Source: Gemmataceae bacterium
GTDB lineage: Bacteria > Planctomycetota > Planctomycetia > Gemmatales > Gemmataceae
Length of the DNA stretch: 6,189 nucleotides
Reading direction: 5' to 3'
NCBI GenBank assembly: GCA_947490035.1
Contig: CANLGS010000279.1
Location: 1-6,189 of the forward strand
Shown piece after piece: positions 1 through 5,478 of the stretch. Position 1 is the stretch's first letter. The number at the start of each line of letters is the position of its first letter. The position numbers were made by a program, and so were the translations under genes. The notes under the pieces are model-generated. The model was not told the origin of the DNA. It did not search any database and saw only the letters and a program-made list of their open reading frames with translations.

Positions 1-43
1 CGGGGTGCAAAGACAAATACCGGCGCGCTGGGTCTTGGTTTTC

Positions 44-58
44 CGCCCCGGAGGGGCC
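44..58. repeat. Short GC-rich hairpin upstream of the ABC gene
   Basis: GCCCC at 45-49 pairs with GGGGC at 53-57 across the loop GGA. The stem is only 5 bp, so this may be a dispersed palindrome or part of the 3' end of an upstream transcript. No T-run follows it, so it does not look like a classic intrinsic terminator. Confidence 0.35.
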
Positions 59-69
59 GGCGTTTGTAG

Positions 70-89
70 CACAGGGCGGAAGCCCTGTG
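70..89. repeat. 8-bp perfect hairpin with GGAA tetraloop
   Basis: CACAGGGC at 70-77 is the exact reverse complement of GCCCTGTG at 82-89, with GGAA at 78-81 as the loop. GGAA fits the stable GNRA tetraloop pattern. It lies 34 nt upstream of the ABC ATPase start. Part of the stem (CACAGGG) recurs as an unpaired direct copy at 110-116, just before the start codon. I infer a dispersed palindromic repeat or a 5'-leader hairpin. The rest of 1-123 shows no convincing gene or promoter. Confidence 0.55.
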
Positions 90-112
90 TCCGACGCGGG
101 CGTTACGACCAC

Positions 113-116
113 AGGG
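113..116 (+). promoter_or_regulatory. Ribosome binding site of the ABC ATPase
   Basis: AGGG at 113-116 lies 7 nt before the ATG at 124. It is the clearest Shine-Dalgarno-like site in the window and supports that start codon. Confidence 0.5.
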
Positions 117-123
117 TAAACTC

Positions 124-936
124 ATGTTAATCGCCGAGAAGCTCGAAAAGACGTACCGCCGGCACGCCGTTCAGGTGCGCGTGCTGAACGGACTCGACCT
201 CGAAGTGAAGACGGGCGAGTTCCTGAGCATCGTCGGCGCGTCCGGCTCCGGGAAGAGCACGCTGCTGCACCTGCTCGGCACGCTCGACGCGCCGGACGGC
301 GGGCGCGTGCTGCTCGACGGCAAGCGCATCGACAACCTGCCGGCCCGCGCGCGCGACGAACTGCGCAACCGCACGTTCGGCTACATCTTCCAGTTCTACC
401 ACCTGCTGCCCGAGTTCAACGCGCTCGACAACGTGCTGATGCCCGCGTACATCCACCACTCGACGCTCAACTGGTGGCGGTCGCGCGGGCAGTGGCGCCG
501 CCGCGCCGAAGACCTGCTCACGAAGGTCGGGCTGAGTCACCGGCTCAAGCACCGGCCGCGGGAGTTGTCCGGCGGCGAGATGCAGCGCGTCGCCATCGCC
601 CGCGCGCTGCTGATGAACCCGCGCGTGCTGCTCGCGGACGAGCCGACCGGGAACCTCGACGCCGAAAGCGGCGGCGATATCGTGCGCTTGTTGCGCGACA
701 TCAACCGCGAAGAGGGCGTCACCATCGTGATGGTGACGCACAACACCGACATCGTCTCCGCGACCGACCGCGTGGTGCGCATGGTGGGCGGCGTCGTGAC
801 CGCCGACACGCCGGCCCCGCGCCTGATCCCAATGGCGACGATCGTGGCAAGCCCGCCAAGTTCGCCAAGCCCCCGGATGCTCGCGGGCGGCGGGCTGCGG
901 ATTCTCAACGAATCGCGCCCGACCGGGAGCGATTAA
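124..936 (+). CDS. ABC transporter ATP-binding protein, LolD/MacB/FtsE-like
   Basis: This 270-residue protein is a complete ABC nucleotide-binding domain that would drive an integral membrane partner by ATP hydrolysis at the inner face of the membrane. Visible in order: Walker A GASGSGKST (38-46), Q-loop glutamine Q90 in FGYIFQ, signature LSGGEMQR (148-155), Walker B RVLLADEP (167-174) with catalytic E173, D-loop NLD (177-179) and switch histidine H206 in VMVTHN. The phrases ADEPTGNLD and IVMVTHN and the short N-terminus are typical of the LolD/MacB/FtsE/YbbA group, which pairs with FtsX-type permeases for lipoprotein, peptide or drug export. No permease is in the window; it may lie upstream. 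Two oddities: a Trp/Arg-rich stretch around 111-128, and a C-terminal tail of about 45 residues (from about 226) rich in Pro, Ser, Gly and Ala that is not part of the usual domain. The class is secure; the substrate is unknown. Confidence 0.93.
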   Translation: MLIAEKLEKTYRRHAVQVRVLNGLDLEVKTGEFLSIVGASGSGKSTLLHLLGTLDAPDGGRVLLDGKRIDNLPARARDELRNRTFGYIFQFYHLLPEFNALDNVLMPAYIHHSTLNWWRSRGQWRRRAEDLLTKVGLSHRLKHRPRELSGGEMQRVAIARALLMNPRVLLADEPTGNLDAESGGDIVRLLRDINREEGVTIVMVTHNTDIVSATDRVVRMVGGVVTADTPAPRLIPMATIVASPPSSPSPRMLAGGGLRILNESRPTGSD

Positions 937-957
937 CCTAACGCTCCCGCACGACCC

Positions 958-1809
958 ATGTCACTCCTCTGGCTAAACGGAACGCTGACCGACAAGGCCG
1001 ACGCCCGCGTCAGCCCGTTCGACCACGGGTTCCTGTACGGCGACGGCGTGTGGGAACCGCTCCGCGTATTCGGCGGCAAACTCTTCCGCGCGGACGACCA
1101 CCTCCGCATTCTCTTCGCCGCGGCGCAGGCCATCGGGATTGACATCCCGTTGTCACAGGCGGAGCTGCTCGCGGCGGTCGAAGCCACGGTGAAGGCGAAC
1201 AACCGCACCGAGGGCTACGTGCGCGTGATCGTGACGCGCGGCCCCGGCGGCATCGGCCCGGACCCGCGAAAGATCGAACCGCACGTGATCGTGATCGCGG
1301 AGGAGTACCAGCCGTTCCCGCAGGAGCTGTACGGCCACGGGCTGCACGCGGTCGTATCGCCGCTGCCGCTCGGACTCAGTTACGAAAATCCGGTGTACCA
1401 AGTCCGCACTCTAAACCAACTTCACGTCGTGCACGCGAAGCGGTACGCGCTTCAGAACGGGTGTTTGGAGGCGTTGTATCAAGGGGGCGATTCCATCACC
1501 GGTTCGACAGAGGGCGTTCTGTTTGCCGTGAAAGACGGGACAGTGATCGTTGATATTGTGCAGCCCGAAGATGCGATGGGCCTTGTGGTCCGTGAGTTGG
1601 CGGGCAACAAACTCACTGTCCCGGAACGCGGGTTTGAGTGGCAGTGGCTGCTCCGCGATACGGACGAAGTGTTCATCGCGGGCACCGCGTGCGGCGTCAT
1701 CGGCATCGTTCGCGTGGACGGGCGCGACATCGGCACCGGAACCGAAGGGCCGGTCACGCGGGAGATTCGCGACGGGTATCGGCAACTCATCGAGAGCGAA
1801 TCGCGGTAG
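958..1809 (+). CDS. Aminotransferase class IV (BCAT/D-amino-acid transaminase fold), PLP site degenerate
   Basis: The 283-residue protein has the fold-type IV PLP enzyme layout and length (about 270-310). The N-terminal block LNG...VSPFDHGFLYGDGVWEPLR (7-36) is the classic family opening, and FIAGTACGVIGIVRVDG (239-255) resembles the phosphate-binding C-terminal block. Family members transfer amino groups (IlvE, D-amino-acid transaminase) or act as aminodeoxychorismate lyase. Key residues are absent here. Aligned by eye to D-amino-acid transaminase, the Schiff-base lysine of the KSLN/KTLN motif is arginine (R150 in VRTLNQL). The glutamate that contacts the PLP pyridine nitrogen is G182 (SITGSTEG). 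The phosphate-binding arginine of HxxRL is shifted or lost (H48-L-R-I-L). The frame is intact, so this is not an obvious pseudogene. It may be a catalytically dead or repurposed paralogue. The start at ATG 958 puts the family opening at residue 7; no clear Shine-Dalgarno site is visible. The gap to the ABC gene is 21 nt. Family assignment is firm; aminotransferase activity is doubtful. Confidence 0.88.
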   Translation: MSLLWLNGTLTDKADARVSPFDHGFLYGDGVWEPLRVFGGKLFRADDHLRILFAAAQAIGIDIPLSQAELLAAVEATVKANNRTEGYVRVIVTRGPGGIGPDPRKIEPHVIVIAEEYQPFPQELYGHGLHAVVSPLPLGLSYENPVYQVRTLNQLHVVHAKRYALQNGCLEALYQGGDSITGSTEGVLFAVKDGTVIVDIVQPEDAMGLVVRELAGNKLTVPERGFEWQWLLRDTDEVFIAGTACGVIGIVRVDGRDIGTGTEGPVTREIRDGYRQLIESESR

Positions 1810-1827
1810 AATACGGTGCCCTCTCCC

Positions 1828-1831
1828 GGAG
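1828..1831 (+). promoter_or_regulatory. Ribosome binding site deciding the UspA start
   Basis: GGAG lies 8 nt before ATG 1840. It favours that codon over the upstream GTG at 1816, which would add eight residues (MPSPGAAP) not expected in the family. Confidence 0.45.
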
Positions 1832-1839
1832 CCGCACCG

Positions 1840-2292
1840 ATGGTTAGCATCCGCCGCATCCTCGTGCCGACCGACTTCAGCGACTGCGCGGCGCTCGCCG
1901 TGCGGTACGCGGCCGAACTCGCCGACAAGTTCGGGGCCGAACTCGTCCTGCTGCACGTTGCCCCCGACTCCGTCCTCGCGCTGCCGGACGCGGTGATGCC
2001 GACGCCCGCGCCGATGGCCGACCTCGACGCGCTCACCGAAGCCGGCAGAACCGGTCTCGCGCACCTCATTTCCGCGCTCAAACTGGAAGCCCACAAGCCG
2101 CGCACGGAAGTGCGCCTCGGTTCGCCGGGACAGGAGATCGTCGCCGCCGCGCGCGACCTGCGTGCGGACCTCGTGTGCATCGCGACGCACGGCCGCGGCG
2201 GGCTGGCCCGCGTACTGCTCGGCAGTGTCGCGGAGGAGGTCGTGCGCCACGCGCCCTGCCCGGTGCTGACCGTGCGCCCCGGCGCGTGCTGA
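1840..2292 (+). CDS. Universal stress protein, single UspA domain
   Basis: A 150-residue protein with the full Usp fold, usual for a single-domain family member. IRRILVPTDFS (4-14) carries the conserved early aspartate D12, and VLLHVAP (36-42) is the next core strand. The ATP-binding signature near the C-terminus is ATHG-x9-GS (115-129): G118, then nine residues, then G128-S129. The first glycine of the usual G-x2-G-x9-G(S/T) motif is A115, a mild departure. The ending HAPCPVLTVRP (137-147) is typical. ATP-binding Usp proteins are cytoplasmic and act in stress survival or as signalling partners, but the exact role cannot be read from the sequence. I chose ATG 1840 over the in-frame GTG at 1816 because family members begin a few residues before the ILVPTDFS strand and GGAG (1828-1831) sits 8 nt upstream. 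It follows the aminotransferase-like gene by 30 nt and may share its transcript. Confidence 0.92.
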   Translation: MVSIRRILVPTDFSDCAALAVRYAAELADKFGAELVLLHVAPDSVLALPDAVMPTPAPMADLDALTEAGRTGLAHLISALKLEAHKPRTEVRLGSPGQEIVAAARDLRADLVCIATHGRGGLARVLLGSVAEEVVRHAPCPVLTVRPGAC

Positions 2293-2302
2293 AACGTGTG
2301 AG

Positions 2303-2440
2303 CAGAAGAAGAGTAGCCGCACGATAAACGCAGAAGAAAGACACGATCAGAGAAGGCAGAAGGCTGTTTTTGAAGAAGGTCTTCGGTCTTCTCCGGTCGT
2401 GTCTTTCTTCTGCGTTCATCGTGCGGCTACTCTTCTCTTG
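2303..2440. repeat. Giant near-perfect inverted repeat (63-position arms) between convergent genes
   Basis: Bases 2303-2365 pair with 2378-2440 without any insertion or deletion around a 12-nt loop (2366-2377). By hand count there are 54 Watson-Crick pairs, 5 G-T pairs and 4 mismatches. The core 2307-2346 against 2397-2436 is 40 positions with one mismatch (2326/2417). GC in the arms is about 50%, well below the neighbouring genes. It starts 10 nt after the UspA stop and ends 7 nt before the stop of the minus-strand YgfZ-like gene, so it fills the intergenic space. It could serve as a bidirectional transcription end or be a remnant of a mobile or palindromic element. It lacks the short stem plus U-run of a standard intrinsic terminator. 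Small frames inside it mirror each other because of the palindrome and are not genes. Confidence 0.9.
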
Positions 2441-2447
2441 ATTGCAT

Positions 2448-3455
2448 TCACTTCACCGGCAGGCCCAGCACTTCCACCGCTTGCCTCCCCTCCGGCGTCT
2501 CGGCTTCCATTCGCGTGCCCGGCTCCTGGTGCTTCCACTTCAGGTACGCGAGCGCCACCGGTGCGCCCAACCGCGGCGAGTGACAGCTCGATGTCACAAC
2601 GCCCACCTCCTGACCGTCGCGGAACACCTTCGACCCGGACGCGAGCGGGCCGCCGTCCAGAACCTTCAGCCCCAGGAAGGCGCGGTTCACGTGCCCGGCG
2701 CGGTCGCGGGCCATCACGATCGGCTCTTGGCCCAGATAGCACCCCTTCGCGTAACTGACGGCGCGCGGCGAGTGACCCACCTCCATCACGAACCGGTTGT
2801 CGTCGATGTCCTTGCCGAACAACGGCGTGCCCGCCTCGATGCGCAGCGTCTCGAACGTCTCCGCGCCGGCGGGTGTCGCGCCGGCCGCGATGAGCATCCG
2901 CCGCACGCCTTCGGCCACATCGGTGCGGCATACGATGTCGAAGCCCGGTACGCCAAGCTGGTCGCGCCGCCGAAGGGAACACGTCGCGTCGCGCGCGAAG
3001 GTGCGCTCCATGTGCGCGAACTCCGGCAACTCCGAGATTGCTTCGCCGAGTGCCACGCCGATTACCGCCGCAGCGTTCGGCCCCGCGAGGTGAAACTGCG
3101 CGAAGTCGCTCGTGCGGTCGGCGATTTCGACCTGTTCCGAGATGAGATAGCGGTCGAGGTACTGCACCAACTCCGTGTTGCGGCCGGGCGTGGTCTCGAC
3201 CCACATCGCGTGCCGCTCGTCGCTCAGTCGGATGTGGTAAATCCACGTCTGGAACTTCACCTTCGCGCGCGCGTCGCAGAAGTACGCTTCGCACCCACCG
3301 CCCAGCGGGAGAGCTTTGGTGTCGTTGGTGCTGAGGTTGCCGAGGAACATCGGCGCGTCCGGACCGGTCAGGAGTAGCTTCGCAACCAGAGAGGTATCGA
3401 AGAGCGCCGCGCCGGTGATCGCGGCCTGGTACTCGGAAGTTAGTGCGGCAAGCAT
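2448..3455 (-). CDS. ygfZ: YgfZ/GcvT-domain folate-binding protein (CAF17-type)
   Basis: The protein is 335 residues from ATG 3455. The hallmark is KGCYLGQE (237-244), the cysteine-bearing signature that separates YgfZ/CAF17 proteins from glycine-cleavage T proteins. Before it come NLSTND (40-45), near the folate-binding domain start, and LRIEAGTPLFGKDI (204-217), close to the family's LRIEAGxPxxGxD block. A small C-terminal barrel follows (about 255-335), with VGVVTSSCHSPRLGAPVALAYL typical of the GcvT C-domain. Family members bind tetrahydrofolate and help assemble or repair particular iron-sulfur enzymes in the cytoplasm. The frame extends upstream to 3593, but those 46 residues are Arg/Ala-rich and would reach the divergent gene's start. 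The family begins about where MLAALTSEYQAAITGAALFD begins, so I prefer 3455. No glycine-cleavage genes are nearby, which also favours YgfZ over GcvT. It converges on UspA across the giant hairpin. Confidence 0.88.
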   Translation of the reverse strand: MLAALTSEYQAAITGAALFDTSLVAKLLLTGPDAPMFLGNLSTNDTKALPLGGGCEAYFCDARAKVKFQTWIYHIRLSDERHAMWVETTPGRNTELVQYLDRYLISEQVEIADRTSDFAQFHLAGPNAAAVIGVALGEAISELPEFAHMERTFARDATCSLRRRDQLGVPGFDIVCRTDVAEGVRRMLIAAGATPAGAETFETLRIEAGTPLFGKDIDDNRFVMEVGHSPRAVSYAKGCYLGQEPIVMARDRAGHVNRAFLGLKVLDGGPLASGSKVFRDGQEVGVVTSSCHSPRLGAPVALAYLKWKHQEPGTRMEAETPEGRQAVEVLGLPVK

Positions 3456-3500
3456 TGGCGGTGTCCGTGAGTGGGCGAGGAACCTGTCCTTCCAGTTTAT

Positions 3501-3550
3501 GCGCCGCCCCTGCGGGTCGCACGCTAAACGGGCTTTGGCGCAGGGGGCGC
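3501..3550. repeat. Imperfect inverted repeat in the divergent intergenic region
   Basis: CCCCTGCG at 3507-3514 pairs exactly with CGCAGGGG at 3539-3546. The outer GCGC at 3501-3504 pairs with GCGC at 3547-3550 if two bases (3505-3506) are bulged. The loop is 24 nt. It lies between the divergent start codons at 3455 and 3592, so it could be an operator or leader hairpin, but function is only inferred. Confidence 0.35.
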
Positions 3551-3562
3551 GAAGTTGTGCTA

Positions 3563-3586
3563 CCTTTGCGAAAAGCCCCTTTGCGA
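3563..3586 (+). repeat. Nine-base direct repeat just before the start at 3592
   Basis: CCTTTGCGA occurs at 3563-3571 and again at 3578-3586, 15 bp apart and ending 5 bp before ATG 3592. A pair this close to a start could be a regulator site, or simply a small duplication. No Shine-Dalgarno site is present in the same stretch. Confidence 0.4.
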
Positions 3587-3591
3587 CACCC

Positions 3592-4374
3592 ATGACCGAA
3601 CACGATCACACCCCGTCACCCGCCCGGCGCGGCCTTGCCGTGCTGGTGGGGCTGTTCGCCGCGTGGCAACTCGTCTCCCTGCTGGCCGCCAACCTCATCG
3701 TCTTCGTGCCGCTCCGCCCGGCGGGGCCGCCGCTCGAACCCGTCAGCAATCTTTACCAGACAAAGGGCACGTTCACCGCGTGCGAGCCGCTCCAGCGGGC
3801 CGCGGACGGCACCGGGCGGGCGCTCGAATTCTGGGGCGAAGTGTCCGGGCAGGAGCAAGGGTGGTCGCTGTTCGCGCCGGGCACGCCGCCGTACTCGGTG
3901 TTCCCCGCGATCGAATTCCAGTGGGCCGATGGCACCCGTGACACCCTGTTGTCACAGTACGAGCCGCGCGACTATACGAAGCCGCCGGTCCGCGCGCCGT
4001 TCGTCCACACCCGGCACTTCCACTTTGAATCGCAGTTCGTTCTCCCGGCGTGGTACGCGTCGCCGGAGGCGGTCGCGGAGTACCCCGAACTCGCGGCCGG
4101 TCTGCCGGATGTCGTGCGCGCGTGGCGGCACGAGATTCGCGCGTGGCTCGGCTGGCGTCTGAAGGAATACCTCGCGGCCAACCCGCACCGCGACCGGCCG
4201 CGCGCGATCGTCCTGATTCACCGCTACATTTCCACGCCGAAGCCGGGCGAACCGGCCGACGGCCCCCGCACCGTGTCCGAACGGCCGTTCGCGCGCTGGT
4301 GGCCCGACACCGACGCGCTCGACGCCTTCGACGCGAAGACGATGAGCTTCATACCCGCGGGGGCGCAGCCGTGA
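3592..4374 (+). CDS. Membrane-anchored protein paired with HTTM protein, function unknown
   Basis: A 260-residue protein from ATG 3592. A short basic N-terminus (MTEHDHTPSPARRG) precedes one hydrophobic segment (about 15-40, LAVLVGLFAAWQLVSLLAANLIVFV), predicting a single anchor with the rest outside the cytoplasm. The soluble part has a QGWSLFAPGTPPYS block (89-102). W-x-(M/L)-F-A/S-P motifs of this kind are, as I recall, common in proteins encoded beside HTTM genes. There is a beta-rich region (103-150), a helical stretch (155-195) and a final strand AIVLIHRYIS (205-214). No catalytic motif is recognisable. The reading frame extends upstream to 3316, overlapping the opposite gene, but the hydrophobic anchor and the end of the divergent gap favour 3592. 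Its stop overlaps the start of the HTTM gene by 4 nt, so the two are almost certainly translated together. Role unknown. Confidence 0.8.
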   Translation: MTEHDHTPSPARRGLAVLVGLFAAWQLVSLLAANLIVFVPLRPAGPPLEPVSNLYQTKGTFTACEPLQRAADGTGRALEFWGEVSGQEQGWSLFAPGTPPYSVFPAIEFQWADGTRDTLLSQYEPRDYTKPPVRAPFVHTRHFHFESQFVLPAWYASPEAVAEYPELAAGLPDVVRAWRHEIRAWLGWRLKEYLAANPHRDRPRAIVLIHRYISTPKPGEPADGPRTVSERPFARWWPDTDALDAFDAKTMSFIPAGAQP

Positions 4375-5309
4375 GCGAACCGCGACTCGTGGGCGTACAG
4401 CCGTGGTTCCCGTGGCCGCTGTCGCGGTGGAACTGGTGGACGGCACCGGTGCCGGCCGAGCGCGTTGCGGCGCTTCGCATCGCCACCGCGCTGGTGTTGC
4501 TCGTCGATATCGTCTTTGAACACCTGCCGCACTTGACGACATTCTTCGCGCCGGAAGTGGTCGGCCAAAACCTCTACGAGGGCCGGTTCCGGGCCGATCA
4601 CGGCTACTGGTCGGCGCTGCGATGGCTGCCGGCGGAGTGGGGGTCGCAGGCGCTGTTCGGCGTGTGGATCGCGTCCGCGGTCGCACTGCTGGCCGGCTGG
4701 CGCCCGCTCGTTTCGGGGCTGCTCGCGTGGGCGTGCGCGGTCTCCGTGTGGAACTTCAACCCCGGTCTGAGCAACGGCGGCGACCGACTGCGGCACACGC
4801 TGTTTCTGATGGTCGCGATGAGTTGTTCGGGCGCGGTGTGGGGAGTGTCATCCTTACGAAGCAAGACCGATCCGAGACCGGTGCTGGTTCCCGGCTGGCC
4901 GGTGAAGGTGCTGTTCGTGCAGCTCGCGGTGCTGTACTTCTTCAGCGGCTATTACAAGGTACTCAGCCCCGCGTGGCGGAGCGGGTTCGTGATGTACTGG
5001 GCGTCGCGCGACCTCGCGTGGTCGCTGTGCCCCGGCGCCGCGGACCTGCTCCCCGTGTGGGCACACCGGCTCTCGGCGCTGGTCGCGCTCATCTGGGAAT
5101 TGGGCTTCCCCGTCCTCGCGGTGATGAAGCGGACGCGCGCCGCCGTCCTCGCGCTGGGCGTCGTGTTCCACCTCGGCACGCTCCTCACGCTCGAAGTCGG
5201 CCACTTCGCGCTGTACTCCATCGCGTGCTACGCCGCGTTCGTGCCGTGGGAACGGTGGAGCGGTTGCGAGTGTAGTCCTCACGCTCCGCGTGAGGTTCGG
5301 GGCGGGTGA
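4371..5309 (+). CDS. HTTM-domain (vitamin K-dependent carboxylase-like) membrane protein
   Basis: A 312-residue polytopic protein read from GTG 4371, which shares GTGA with the previous gene's stop. Hydrophobic segments lie near 36-56, 94-112, 115-130, 141-158, 178-196, 231-250, 257-276 and 278-293. HTTM landmarks are clear: NGGDRLRHTLFLMVAM (135-150), QLAVLYFFSGYYKVLSPAW...G (184-205), IWELGFP (241-247) and VVFHLGTLLTL (264-274). The family is related to gamma-glutamyl carboxylase; most bacterial members have no proven substrate. The frame stays open upstream to 4050 inside the partner gene, but that part is Arg-rich shadow sequence. The C-terminus is odd: residues 300-310 (ECSPHAPREVR) are encoded by the same palindromic repeat that sits intact in the adjacent non-coding DNA, and the stop comes just after it. 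The native tail probably ended near VPWERW (291-296). The anchored partner likely forms a complex or acts on the same substrate (inference). Confidence 0.85.
   Translation: MSEPRLVGVQPWFPWPLSRWNWWTAPVPAERVAALRIATALVLLVDIVFEHLPHLTTFFAPEVVGQNLYEGRFRADHGYWSALRWLPAEWGSQALFGVWIASAVALLAGWRPLVSGLLAWACAVSVWNFNPGLSNGGDRLRHTLFLMVAMSCSGAVWGVSSLRSKTDPRPVLVPGWPVKVLFVQLAVLYFFSGYYKVLSPAWRSGFVMYWASRDLAWSLCPGAADLLPVWAHRLSALVALIWELGFPVLAVMKRTRAAVLALGVVFHLGTLLTLEVGHFALYSIACYAAFVPWERWSGCECSPHAPREVRGG
5268..5296 (+). repeat. Palindromic repeat copy 1, inside the HTTM gene end
   Basis: The core CCTCACGCTCCGCGTGAGG at 5277-5295 has perfect 8-bp arms and a TCC loop. With its left flank GAGTGTAGT and following T, the 29-nt unit is identical to copy 2 at 5347-5375. 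It is translated in frame as the last residues of the HTTM protein. Confidence 0.9.
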
Positions 5310-5336
5310 GTGCGGCGGCCTGTCAATGATCGCACC

Positions 5337-5349
5337 CCTCACGCTTGAG
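5337..5349 (+). repeat. Degenerate or internally deleted repeat copy
   Basis: CCTCACGCT followed directly by TGAG looks like the core palindrome with CCGCG removed. It overlaps the start of copy 2's flank and is preceded by ATCGCACC, as is copy 3. Confidence 0.5.
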
Positions 5350-5375
5350 TGTAGTCCTCACGCTCCGCGTGAGGT
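5347..5375 (+). repeat. Palindromic repeat copy 2
   Basis: A 29-nt unit identical to copy 1, with core palindrome at 5356-5374 and in the same orientation. It also forms a larger inverted repeat with copy 3, since GTAGTCC (5351-5357) matches GGACTAC (5433-5439). Confidence 0.9.
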
Positions 5376-5416
5376 CCGCGTCGGGTGTCTGGCCCGCGAC
5401 ACCGGTGACATCGCAC

Positions 5417-5440
5417 CCTCACGCGGAGCGTGGGACTACT
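5417..5440 (-). repeat. Palindromic repeat copy 3, opposite orientation, one arm imperfect
   Basis: CCTCACGC-GGA-GCGTGGG at 5417-5434, followed by ACTACT. Read on the minus strand it is AGTAGTCCCACGC-TCC-GCGTGAGG, the same unit as copies 1 and 2 with one base lost in the arm. Confidence 0.85.
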
Positions 5441-5454
5441 CACCGGACAGCGGA

Positions 5455-5473
5455 CCTCACGCGGAGCGTGAGG
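5455..5473 (-). repeat. Palindromic repeat copy 4, opposite orientation
   Basis: CCTCACGC (5455-5462), GGA, GCGTGAGG (5466-5473): perfect 8-bp arms with the complementary loop, so it reads as the same unit on the minus strand. It ends 5 nt before the sulfotransferase stop codon at 5479-5481, where it could also act as an RNA 3'-end hairpin for that gene. Confidence 0.88.
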
Positions 5474-5478
5474 ACCAC

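Noticed and set aside
1816..1839. GTG 1816 as the UspA start
   Set aside because: It would add eight residues atypical for the family; ATG 1840 has a better ribosome binding site and position.
1411..2322. Minus-strand frame of 303 residues across the aminotransferase and UspA genes
   Set aside because: Composition is His/Arg/Ala-rich without motifs, and both genes on the plus strand are well supported.
2303..2440. Standard rho-independent terminator
   Set aside because: The stem is far longer than usual, only moderately GC-rich, and is not followed by a T-run on either strand; the T-run is in the loop.
2416..3609. Long minus-strand frame of 397 residues overlapping the YgfZ-like gene
   Set aside because: It is Arg/Gly/Ala-rich, matches no family, and is in another frame of a gene with clear YgfZ motifs; it is a high-GC shadow.
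5268..5473. Possible CRISPR array
   Set aside because: The repeats are palindromes in two orientations, spacing is irregular, one copy is degenerate, and no cas genes are present.
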